DNA from: Halocafeteria seosinensis | Lineage: Eukaryota > Sar > Bigyra > Bicosoecida | Direction of reading: 5' to 3' | Length of the DNA stretch: 11,203 bases | Assembly: GCA_001687465.1 (NCBI GenBank) | Contig: LVLI01002889.1 | Coordinates: 1-11,203 of the forward strand | Translations under genes and position numbers: made by a program | Part shown: piece after piece, positions 1-9,714 of the stretch | Layout: each line of letters begins with the position of its first letter | Position numbering within the stretch: the first letter of the stretch is position 1 | Notes under the pieces: model-generated | What the model was told of the DNA's origin: nothing | The model's database searches: none | Seen by the model: only the letters and a program-made list of their open reading frames with translations

Positions 1-24
1 GAGTAGTCAAGTACCCTTGGGTAT

Positions 25-30
25 TTTATT
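25..30 (-). terminator. Candidate poly(A) signal AATAAA of the lysine-rich gene
   Basis: On the minus strand an AATAAA hexamer lies about 160 nt downstream of the TGA of the gene at 189-854. Position and strand suit a 3' end signal. A single hexamer in AT-rich sequence is weak evidence, and I see no other gene in positions 1-188. Confidence 0.3.
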
Positions 31-188
31 TTGGTTTCTCAAATTTAAGCGAATCCCGCTGCAGGTCAAGAGCGGCGCAGATCTCGATCTCCAGGACTTT
101 GAGGGCTGTTCAGCTCTGGACCACTGTAGTTCAGCCGAGGTTGCTGCAAGGCTGGAATCGTTGCGAACATGAAGCGTCTTCCCACAAG

Positions 189-854
189 TCATGAGGGACT
201 TCTATAAGAACGATGCTTCTTCTTTTTCTTCTTTTTCTTGGATGATGCTTTTCGTTTTCTTTTACGGTTTACGGATTTGGCGTCGTGGGAGTCTGAGTCC
301 TCGGACTCATCGCTGCATGGTCTTCCTCTTTTGCGGTGAGCAACAGAAGTACCCAATTCCCCAGGAACGCGCTCAATAGATGCGTCATCATCGAGCGACG
401 GTAAAGCCACATCCTCAGGTGGTGATTCGTCCAATTCTGCTATTCGTCTTTGGAGTGAGACGATCAGGCCGTGGTTGTTTTCCTCCTTGGCTTTCGCTAG
501 TTTTTGCTGCAACTCATGTCGCCGCTTCTCCTTCGCTTGCTCTACTTTTTCCTGGCGAACTCTCTTTTTCTCCTCCGCTATCTGTTCACGCTCTCTTCGA
601 GCCGATTCCTCCATGTCAGTAACGTCTTTAGTTTGGGAGAAGGACGTATCTCTTTCGATAGCTCTCTCCGCTTGCCTGCTCCTCCACATCCAGTCCTCCA
701 TCTGCAATAGTTGGGAGAGTTTTGTATGCTAGCATATGAATGAACAGACACCATAGACAGTACGTACATTCCTCCTATTGTGGGCGGTCACATCTCGTAC
801 ACTCTTGTCGAAGAGTCGTTTCGGCCCTGGTGCAAATTGTCTCCGAGCCGCCAT
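189..854 (-). CDS. Lysine-rich coiled-coil protein, probably nuclear, unknown function (2 exons)
   Basis: I do not recognise the family. Exon 1 is 768-854, starting at the ATG at 854-852; exon 2 is 189-701, ending in TGA. They are joined across a 66-nt phase-0 intron (702-767, GTACGT...TTGCAG), giving 199 aa. The first 29 residues are basic (MAARRQFAPGPKRLF...). Roughly residues 60-125 are a highly charged Glu/Lys/Arg stretch with few helix breakers, expected to form a long helix or coiled coil. An acidic, serine-rich segment follows (around DESEDSDSHD), then a basic tail with a run of eight lysines. The tail resembles a nuclear or nucleolar localisation signal, so a nuclear or RNA-linked role is inferred only. 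The gene is transcribed away from the MSI1-like gene. The exon 2 frame is strong; exon 1 rests on the good splice sites and continued open frame. Confidence 0.65.
212..240. repeat. Low-complexity TTC/TTT tract (poly-lysine codons)
   Basis: A pyrimidine-rich TTCTTCTTTTTC-type repeat on the plus strand is the complement of mixed AAG/AAA codons for the eight-lysine run of the minus-strand gene. Mixed codons suggest the homopolymer is kept at the protein level rather than being a pure slipped microsatellite. Confidence 0.7.
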
Positions 855-3342
<2,488 letters not shown>

Positions 3343-3743
3343 TGCACAATGGTGGCTTTCAGCACAAAATCGTTGATAAGAATTAGATAATATACAACGA
3401 GTCTGTTCATATATTATAGGTGTACTGTGGCCGCAATAGTGTTGTCTACAGGCAATTAATTCTTGTCAAAAGAATGACTAGAGCAAACCTTCGAAAATCA
3501 CAGCAAAAAATGACTCGCCCATAAGAAAGCGCAAGAGAAGTGCTCACTCATCCTGTATGACGTCCATCGAACGAGGTGGGGGTAGTTACGTTGTGGCCTT
3601 GAAGTTCAAAATTCAAAAAAATGTGAAGGCGGGTTTGCGAGATCCCAAAAAAGGGGTCGCTCATTATTCAGCAATGGCACACGCAATTGTGAGAGATTGG
3701 ATTTGCGCATAAAATAAGAGGAAGACCATCCGAGAAAGATAAA
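3343..3743. other. Intergenic region between MSI1-like and di-SUMO gene A
   Basis: About 400 nt holding the 3' flank of the MSI1-like gene and the promoter of the downstream gene on the same strand. I see no gene, tRNA or clear repeat. An imperfect hairpin (GCGA...CCC, A-rich loop, GGG...TCGC) lies at about 3637-3660, and an A-rich stretch precedes the ATG at 3744. No perfect AATAAA follows the MSI1 stop. Confidence 0.5.
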
Positions 3744-4444
3744 ATGGATGGCGAAGAAAAATTAGCATTATGCCTCCGCAGCGACGTGGTAAGAGTGCAT
3801 GTGAAGTCGAGACTCGTGCTTGCTTGCTATCAAGGTGGTTTTGGGCTCTATATGCAGCATCCGCACTTTAATGTCCGCGTGAAACAAAAGACACCCTTCT
3901 CAAAAGTATTTCAGGCGTTTTCCCAACGTTATGCAGCCAAACCAGGCTGCACCTTTCGGTATACCCTCTGCGATGGAACAGCGCTGGGTCTGGATGCCTC
4001 CCCGAAAATGTACGGGCTGGAAGACGAGGAAATCATTAATGTCGCTGAAATCCCAGAAGGGCAACCGCAAGGCACTCAGCGAGTAAATCACGCGAACGGA
4101 ACTTTCAGGGAGGGTGCGAGGATGGATAACTATCCGAATAAGATAACAATAACATTTCGGAAAATGGTACGTCAACTACTCGTAATGGTGCTACAGCGAT
4201 TCGGGATCCTAATGTTCCTGAAGATATGCAGAATAATGAGTGTTTGCAACTCCGTGTAGAGGACAATATGCTGTTTTCAAAAATAATTGAAAAGTATGAG
4301 AATCATTGCGGGCTGGACAGGCAATTGTGCAGATATATATTTGAGGAACGAAGGTTACATATCGAGGACACGCCCAAACAGTACGGTATGGAAGACGGAT
4401 CTGTTGTCGAGGTTATGTTGCCCGCGAATGGGGGAAGCATCTAG
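3744..4444 (+). CDS. Di-SUMO-like protein A: two tandem SUMO domains ending in GG-SI (3 exons)
   Basis: Exons 3744-3788, 3858-4166 and 4232-4444 give 188 aa; both introns (69 and 65 nt) are phase 0. The protein is two ubiquitin-fold SUMO-like domains with no other domain. The N-terminal one is about residues 5-78 (NVRVKQKTPFSKVF; ASPKMYGLEDEEIINV). A polar linker of about 30 residues follows. The C-terminal one is about 109-186 (LQLRV...; RRLHIEDTPKQYGMEDGS, VVEV), with a textbook SUMO T-P-K-Q-x-x-M-E-D motif. It ends ANGGSI, so a SUMO protease could expose Gly185-Gly186 by removing two residues. Intron 1 is a multiple of three with no stop, so an unspliced reading also looks open; the paralogue at 5555-6309 shows it should be removed. 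Inferred role: conjugatable or binding di-SUMO. RAD60/NIP45 proteins also have two such domains, but with a long N-terminal region and no terminal GG. Confidence 0.88.
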
Positions 4445-4928
4445 CTCGAATACAATTCATGTATATTGAGCAGATTCGTACCTTGGCGTCAAATATCCCT
4501 GAATAGCAAGACCGCAAGCAATACTCTACCTCGTTAGTATATGTGAGTTTGAGAGTAGCCGCACCACCAGGTACAAATTAAGACGCAAATTGCGTCTTAC
4601 ATGTTCTCTTCAAAATCTTAACAATAGGATTAAACAATTGTAGATTGTACTGCGTTTCCACCAGATTCCCATGGATTCCGCAGGGACCGGCTCACTCTCC
4701 AACAGATCTGAGACAATAACCAATGCGGTTAAAAGCACCTCCAACTAAAAAATTTGTCACATTTGTCGAAGATCGATATGACTTCTTAAGAAAACTTAGT
4801 AATCTAGATTTAGATTCCAAAAGGAAAAAGAATTGTAGAGGTTCAGGAAGTATACTATTCATCCTCCAACTATTTGATCTACTAAGTAATCATTGCACGA
4901 GGAAGGTTCATCACAATAATAGGCTATA
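4445..4928. other. Intergenic region with palindrome and upstream ORF
   Basis: About 480 AT-rich nt between di-SUMO gene A and the helical-protein gene. It contains a 21-nt inverted repeat at 4579-4599. It also has an open frame of 68 codons at 4723-4929 (starting MRLKAPPTKKFVTFVEDRYD) whose TAA shares its last base with the next gene's ATG (TAATG). That frame has no recognisable domain, and no splice donor of the type used elsewhere in the window ends it. It could be an upstream ORF in a long leader, or chance. Confidence 0.35.
4579..4599. repeat. 21-nt near-perfect palindrome
   Basis: Ten-base arms (TAAGACGCAA / TTGCGTCTTA) match perfectly around one central A. It lies 135 nt after the stop of di-SUMO gene A and about 330 nt before the next start. 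A one-base loop is poor for an RNA hairpin, so a site for a dimeric DNA-binding protein is more likely. No protein can be named. Confidence 0.6.
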
Positions 4929-5359
4929 ATGAACGTACAAGAGGATACGATTGACCTCTTGAAACTAATATCGGACGTGAATGCCGAGACGGAAGAAGCA
5001 AAGTCCACAAGGGAAAATCATGATTCCCTTTGCTTATTGGAGCAGCTGGTGAGGGAACTTCAGCGTGCTGAAGCAATGTATCAAGAATTGCAATTTGCTC
5101 TAAGTACGTATTGGGTTGCTTGAGCTAGCCTGGCAAAAGGGACATGTGTATGAAGGCCTGAAGTGTCCTGAACTATAATTCCTGAATTCTTCTTGTCGCA
5201 GCCACTCTACAATCACTTCGAGCACACTTAGCCACCTCCATTCCATTGCTGCCTTCATGGAGGTTATACGTACTAGGAAAAAAGAATGAATCCATGAAAA
5301 AGGAACTCGAACAAGTCGTTCAACGCGCTAGCTTTGGCCACGACAACGGTTCCTTGTGA
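4929..5359 (+). CDS. Small helical/coiled-coil protein, unknown function (2 exons)
   Basis: I do not recognise the family. Exons 4929-5103 and 5202-5359 are joined across a 98-nt phase-1 intron (GTACGT...GTCGCAG), giving 110 aa ending in TGA. Residues 1-75 are leucine- and glutamate-rich with heptad-like spacing (DLLKLISDVNAETEEAK; LLEQLVRELQRAEAMYQEL), so a coiled coil is likely. A short Pro/Trp-containing break (PLLPSWRLYVLG) is followed by a second charged helix. The size and pattern resemble small subunits of multiprotein complexes (Mediator or kinetochore type), but no signature supports a name. The gene sits between the two di-SUMO genes and converges with gene B. Continuation of the helical pattern across the junction supports the splice. 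Confidence 0.65.
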
Positions 5360-5460
5360 CACCGCCCTTCTTATGGTTTATGGTAGCACCGGGATGATAC
5401 AAGAACGCAAAGTTGCAGGACTAAAAAAGCATAGGATCAAAGATATGGTGTCAGTGCCAT

Positions 5461-5466
5461 AATAAA
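5461..5466 (+). terminator. Candidate poly(A) signal AATAAA of the helical-protein gene
   Basis: AATAAA lies about 100 nt after the TGA ending at 5359, inside the 195-nt gap (5360-5554) between two convergent genes. Strand and spacing fit a 3' end. It is the only perfect hexamer I noted in this gap. Confidence 0.4.
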
Positions 5467-5554
5467 AATATATCCGAAAGGTACGGAGTACTGGATGTCA
5501 TTTATGTAACGGGGCTAAGAGTCGGAGCCGCCATAGCTTCTACGGGTAGAGAAT

Positions 5555-6309
5555 CTAGGCTTGATACAACATGCCACCAACTTGCGATTGCTGTACATCA
5601 ATGACGTCTCCATCTTCCATACCGATACTTTCCGGAGAGTCGTCTTCATTGAGCTGTGCGCCATCAAAAACATATTTCAGATGCCCCTTAGTCAGGTTGC
5701 GATGCTTTTCAAACTGGCTAAATATAGCGACGAATGGTTTGTCTACTTTTGCAGTCAGTGGGGTATGCTGACCACCCTGCATATACAGGTTCGATGATAG
5801 GTGTTTAGGTTCAGTAACTATATGGGCAATAATTCAACGGGGCACACAAAACATACCTGGTTGAATATCAACTTGACTTTATCACCCCCTGTGGGGTTAT
5901 TGTGGCCCATCATCCCCTGGGTATTCCCAGTAGCAGTCGGTGTATCTTGCGGGGCCTTCACATTGACTTGGCCCCCGTCTTTCAGTTCATGCACTTTTGG
6001 GGTGTCATCTGCCTGAATAACGGTAGTGCTGCCTGGTAGGGTAAAGCGGTACTTGTTGGAAACCACTTCCGGGTCGAGTCCGTGTCGACTGGCATATGCG
6101 TGAAAAATCTTTGAAAAAGGTGTTGTCAGTTTTACACGGACACTGATGGTATTTCCATCCTGCGTAAAGGGGGGAAGGGGGGCACAGTTTATGACAAGAT
6201 TACTCATGGGATCGAGGGCATTTTTCAAACAATTCAAAACACTAAATTAAGTAGCAAACCAACTTACATGTCCCTGGATGCTGAGTGTTAGCTTATCGTC
6301 AGTGCTCAT
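5555..6309 (-). CDS. Di-SUMO-like protein B: two tandem SUMO domains ending in GG-MLYQA (3 exons)
   Basis: Exons 6268-6309, 5857-6159 and 5555-5776 give 188 aa, the same length as protein A. The introns (108 and 80 nt) are phase 0 and at matching positions. The N-terminal SUMO-like domain is residues 4-82 (KLTLSIQGH|DGNTISVRVK, then LTTPFSKIFHAYASRHGL); its first part is close to canonical SUMO, its second half diverged. A Gly/Asn/Thr-rich linker covers about 83-106. The C-terminal domain is about 107-183 (KYVFDGAQLNEDDSPESIGM, then EDGDVIDVQQSQVGG), very like true SUMO. Gly182-Gly183 is followed by MLYQA, a SUMO-precursor-type tail that a Ulp/SENP protease would remove. Established for the family: mature SUMO is activated by SAE1/2 and passed to Ubc9. 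Whether this tandem form is conjugated is inference. No ordinary single-domain SUMO gene is in the window. Confidence 0.9.
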
Positions 6310-6531
6310 TGTTTATGTTTTTTCTTCACTACTGTTTCTCTTGCTGTTCAGCCTTTGTACAACACTACTGCAGAGTTAAATGCTGGTATGTCTCTCAATG
6401 GGCTCGTGTGAGCTTCACAAGATGGAATTTGAATTACAAAGAGTGCCCGTAAGCACCTTTCTCACTCCCATGCGACCATGGTGATTGACATGAAGTATGT
6501 GTGTATGATATAATCTGAATGAGACATTAGA
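6310..6531. promoter_or_regulatory. Bidirectional promoter region, di-SUMO B / frataxin-like
   Basis: Only 222 nt separate the start codons of two divergently transcribed genes, so both promoters must lie here or overlap the leaders. No TATA box, repeat or known site stands out. Confidence 0.5.
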
Positions 6532-7254
6532 ATGACGCAGTTGGTGAATGTGACGTTGTGGAGAACGCTGCGGTGTCTGGCTAGAGCCTCTAACGCACAC
6601 GTACGCAAAGCAGAGACTGCCAGGCCTTACCGGACACTATGTTCCCTTCACGGTAGGCATCGAGGATCAATAAAGTCTCATCGTCCGGAACTCGTATCGC
6701 ATACAAGTCCTTTGATTCAGATAAGAACAGTGAAAACACGGTCCCAAAAGCGTGCCAAGGACAAAGCCATGACTGAATCCAAATGGACAATTGATAGAGA
6801 TCAACTATATAAGCTCTATCAGACGTTAGACTCGGGATTACAACAAATGGTGCGGTCCAACAAGAAATTTGACATAAATCATGACGGAGAAGAAGTAAGT
6901 ACGACTTGTCGGTGGCCATGTAGCGATCTAATCGTGAGTCTATAGTGTTACAGTTTACGATTGATACTGAGATGGGACAAATTAGGTTGTTCCTTTCAGA
7001 GAGTCAGGGAGAAGAGGTGCTTGCGCTAACTACTCCGAAGGTAAGAGTAATCAGTCATGGTTTGTGGAACCATTGTGGTGTCTAAAGACATCTCCTCTCT
7101 CCTTGCTGTGCAGCAAGACAACCCTGCAGGGATGCACTTGTATAGATTTGATCCGACATTGGATGAGTGGGTTGGATATGATGATGGCCACTTCCTTAAA
7201 GAAATGCTATCCCGAGAGCTTATTTTCTACTGCAAAGGTTATCCTACATTTTAA
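6532..7254 (+). CDS. FXN: Frataxin-family mitochondrial protein (3 exons)
   Basis: Frataxin is a mitochondrial matrix protein that binds the NFS1-ISD11-ISCU complex and stimulates iron-sulfur cluster assembly. Exons 6532-6894, 6954-7040 and 7114-7254 (introns of 59 and 73 nt, phase 0) give 196 aa; human frataxin is 210. Residues 1-79 are rich in Arg, Ser and Thr and nearly free of acidic residues, as in a mitochondrial presequence. Residues 85-190 fit the frataxin/CyaY fold: helix 1 (LYKLYQTLDSGLQQM), strands (FTIDTEMGQIRLFL; EEVLALTTPK), then the best-matching block (LYRFDPTLDEWVGYDDGHFL, KEMLSREL), which parallels CyaY's HFDxxxDEW and C-terminal helix. Oddities: the usual N-K-Q-x-x-x-x-x-W segment before the central strand is replaced, the acidic ridge on helix 1 is weak, and the C-terminus is short. 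A divergent frataxin is the best reading. Confidence 0.75.
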
Positions 7255-8310
7255 AGGTTCTGAGGCACTCGGTGGTTAGCGCGAGATGGTTTTGGGGACT
7301 CGTCATATTGACTTGAGATATCGTGGGAGGGCCAATCAGGAGAGCCTCGTGGTAATTTGAAGAAAGCGGCAAACGAATCGGCTTCCGGCAACCACTAGGA
7401 CGCACCTGCGGCCACCGAATCCGAATGCAGAAGCCGAAGATTTGGAATCGCCAAAATCTGCTGCGTTTCGGAATTCACCGATTCATCCGGACGCATAGGA
7501 GCTCCCGCGTCTGCAACTCTAGAGGTTCACCCCTCACACGGCGTAGCATGGCCTGTAGCATTCACGTCTTGCGGTATATATACCAACGCGGGATAAAGTT
7601 GTACACACTTGTTGGTGGAATGCTGAACCAAGAGGAAACGTCCTAATTTGCAAGTTATTAAAGCCATAGTTTCGAGCACTAGTGTGTTTCCACGACCCAA
7701 TGTCATTTGCAACTTACTTCCCCACTTAAACCACCACCTCACTCTCGGTCCCAGAGTTCGGAATTCCTGCGTGACGCTGCGTCCGGTTGTTGAAGGGAGT
7801 TGTTTTCCGCACCTCCGGGTGAAGGAGAGCGCGGTAATAGAAGAAGAATTGAGATTCTTGTTACTGTGTACAGAGCGCCATAGATTTTGAAAGGACCCGA
7901 AACCAGGGTTAATAGGAAGACAGAGAAGGAAAGGATCTTTTTTCGGTGGTAAATTATTTTGTTAGAGTAAGTTAGCCGGTCCGGAATGTATCCTGGAGTT
8001 GCATGCTTTTTGTAGTTTGCTTCAAGGGGGTCCGAAGGGGAGCCAGTTTCCCTCGGTGTTAAGGGCGGCTTCAACTTGTGCCAATGCTCCGTTTACTGAC
8101 GTATTATGGCTCTTTTTCCGAGTTTAAGTGATAGGATCTGTGAGTGTCAAGAGTGTAGTTGATGACGGCACTGGAATTGTGTTCATCCATGGTCTTGCAG
8201 CAACGTAAGAAGAAGGGAAAGAACCTGCAAGATAAAGCGTTTAGCACAAAGCATTTGTTTGACCTCATTGCGCATATTTTGCGCCTGATATCTATATTAC
8301 GGAAAGCACG
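7255..8310. other. 1-kb region with no supportable gene
   Basis: It holds the 3' flank of the frataxin-like gene and the upstream region of DCP2. Several open frames (7425-7646 and 7648-7890 plus; 7739-8074 minus) have no recognisable domains, and I found no convincing splice chain, so I do not call them. A palindromic TATA-like element, GGTATATATACC, lies at 7573-7584. A possible leader intron (GTGAGT at 8140 to TTGCAG at 8200) sits 110-170 nt before the DCP2 ATG. Neither can be confirmed from sequence alone. Confidence 0.5.
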
Positions 8311-9501
8311 ATGGAATCAGATACGGCTCCACCCAAAGACCTGGATGAGGCGCTTGCTGATGTCAGCATGCGTTTCGTGTTGAATTTGCCCAAGGACCAT
8401 CCTCCCTCTGTGGAAAGATTATTCATACACTTGCAGCAGGCATATTGGTTTTACGAAGACTTTCTGGCGGACAAGTTTGAGCATTTACCGCATTTATCGG
8501 AGAGACGGTTTACGTTGCAACTTTTTGAACGGAATCCCGTGTTGAAGCATTACAAGGAGCATCACGGAGAATATATGAAACGATACCGCGAGTATTTGCA
8601 TTCGATACCGGCGTATGGCGCAGTAATTTTAAATAAAGATCTTACGAAAGTCCTGTTAGTGAGGAGCTATAAGGGAGAGTCGTATAACTTTCCGCGGGGT
8701 AAGATCAATGAAGCGGAATCAGAAGTTCAATGTGCAAAGCGGGAGGTATACGAGGAAGTAGGATACGACATTGGTTCACTTATAAGGGACAACCGGTACA
8801 TATCATACATGAGCCAGATAAAATTCGTAAAGCTATTTATAGTTTCTGGAGTGCCAGAGAATGCACATTTCGAAACTCAAACCAGGAAAGAAGTTGGGGA
8901 GATTAGGTGGTTCCCCCTCAACGAAGTGTTGAACGCCAAAGGCAAATCTTCAAACGGTAAGAATCTAGGGCCAGTGAAGCCGGCGCTAGGAATGTTGAAG
9001 AAGTGGTTGAAGAAGAATCACCCGGGAAAAATTCCTCCAACTATAGGCACTTCGAAGAAAAACGACAAGAAATCTTCCCCGCCGGAGAAGTCGGCCAAGA
9101 GTGACCCCACGGCAACCGGCGATCGTAACGAAGTAACATTCGGATCTAGTGGGGCTGGATGGTCTGTGGATGAAATGTTTGCTGCAAATGCAGCCCTTTT
9201 GGGGAGGAACTTTGATTATGATGGTAATCCTCATTCATTTGCTGACAAGCAGGCCGAGAACTCAAACAGCTCCGAAGAGGCAAGTGATCCAAAGTCTGAT
9301 GTTCCTGATACCGAGGATGAGCGAAGCGTTCAGCAGAAAAGCGAAACTGATACGGATAGCGAAAACCTGGACAACTTCGAATTCGATCATTCGAGCGTGC
9401 TTGAATTGTTGCGAAGCAACATTGCGCAATCTCAGACAAGCGCTAGAGAGCGGGCAGCAAAAGCCAAGTCTGATATTCACCGTCTGCTTACTCAGCAGTA
9501 G
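8311..9501 (+). CDS. DCP2: mRNA-decapping enzyme DCP2 (Nudix hydrolase), intronless
   Basis: DCP2 hydrolyses the mRNA cap to m7GDP and 5'-monophosphate RNA, committing transcripts to 5'-3' decay; it works with DCP1 in the cytoplasm and P-bodies. The frame encodes 396 aa from an ATG that begins the regulatory domain directly. Residues 11-95 are the all-helical DCP2 Box A domain, which binds DCP1 in this family (MRFVLNLPKDHPPSVERLFI; HLQQAYWFYEDF). Residues 96-235 are the Nudix domain: GAVILN, FPRGKINEAE, and a complete Nudix box from G130 through E136 to REVYEEVG at 144-151, with the metal-binding glutamates intact. Box B follows (KEVGEIRWFPL, about 193-203). The tail is disordered and charged, but has two conserved-looking patches: GWSVDEMFAANAALLGRNF at about 281-301 and NFEFDHSSVLELLRSN at about 355-370, the latter resembling helical leucine-rich motifs that recruit decapping factors. 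It is the only complete gene here without an intron. Confidence 0.96.
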   Translation: MESDTAPPKDLDEALADVSMRFVLNLPKDHPPSVERLFIHLQQAYWFYEDFLADKFEHLPHLSERRFTLQLFERNPVLKHYKEHHGEYMKRYREYLHSIPAYGAVILNKDLTKVLLVRSYKGESYNFPRGKINEAESEVQCAKREVYEEVGYDIGSLIRDNRYISYMSQIKFVKLFIVSGVPENAHFETQTRKEVGEIRWFPLNEVLNAKGKSSNGKNLGPVKPALGMLKKWLKKNHPGKIPPTIGTSKKNDKKSSPPEKSAKSDPTATGDRNEVTFGSSGAGWSVDEMFAANAALLGRNFDYDGNPHSFADKQAENSNSSEEASDPKSDVPDTEDERSVQQKSETDTDSENLDNFEFDHSSVLELLRSNIAQSQTSARERAAKAKSDIHRLLTQQ

Positions 9502-9714
9502 ACAGCAAAGGATATGTTCTTTCTTTTTGTATCCTCTGTTTATTTTATTTTTTCTGAATTGTATCCACCGTCATTCAATTTGAGCCTCGCACAATTATAT
9601 TTTCCCTGCGAGGACAAAGCTTTTGATCCTGTATGGCCCGGTGAGGCCATGCCTAACACGGTGCTTATTAGCACCTCAATCAGGCTTGTAAGCTGTTTCT
9701 CAGCAAGTATTGCT
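9502..9714. terminator. Convergent 3' region with two adjacent hairpins
   Basis: A 213-nt space between the convergent stops of DCP2 and the PPC-like gene. A T-rich stretch follows the DCP2 stop. Two perfect inverted repeats follow: ATGGCC / GGCCAT at 9633-9650 (6-nt loop) and GGTGCT / AGCACC at 9660-9675 (TATT loop). They may form RNA 3' structures; no polyadenylation hexamer was noticed on the plus strand. Confidence 0.45.
9660..9675 (+). other. Histone-mRNA-like stem-loop (6-bp stem, 4-nt loop)
   Basis: GGTGCT-TATT-AGCACC has the size, GG...CC base, closing U-A pair and U at loop positions 1 and 3 of the histone 3' stem-loop. It lies 159 nt after the DCP2 stop. The neighbouring genes are not histones and the usual flanking sequences are absent, so this is a structural resemblance only. 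Confidence 0.35.

Noticed and set aside
7-192. Minus-strand open frame of 61 codons after the lysine-rich gene
   Set aside because: It overlaps the end of that gene in another frame, has no domain, and contains the likely 3' flank with its AATAAA.
3637-3660. Hairpin before di-SUMO gene A
   Set aside because: The arms pair imperfectly, with an unequal internal loop and an A-rich spacer; this could easily arise by chance.
3789-3857. Reading straight through from 3744 as one 171-codon frame
   Set aside because: This translates intron 1, which has consensus ends and interrupts the SUMO beta hairpin exactly where the paralogue at 5555-6309 has its intron.
3744-6309. RAD60/NIP45-type proteins
   Set aside because: Those have long N-terminal regions and lack a terminal Gly-Gly; both proteins here are only two domains long and keep it.
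7573-7584. GGTATATATACC as a TATA box
   Set aside because: It is a palindrome of the right composition, but no gene starts within a plausible distance on either strand, so I list it only as a note in the gap.
7739-8074. Minus-strand open frame of 111 codons with a hydrophobic stretch
   Set aside because: No domain match, odd composition, no supporting splice sites, and it lies in a region without other coding signal.
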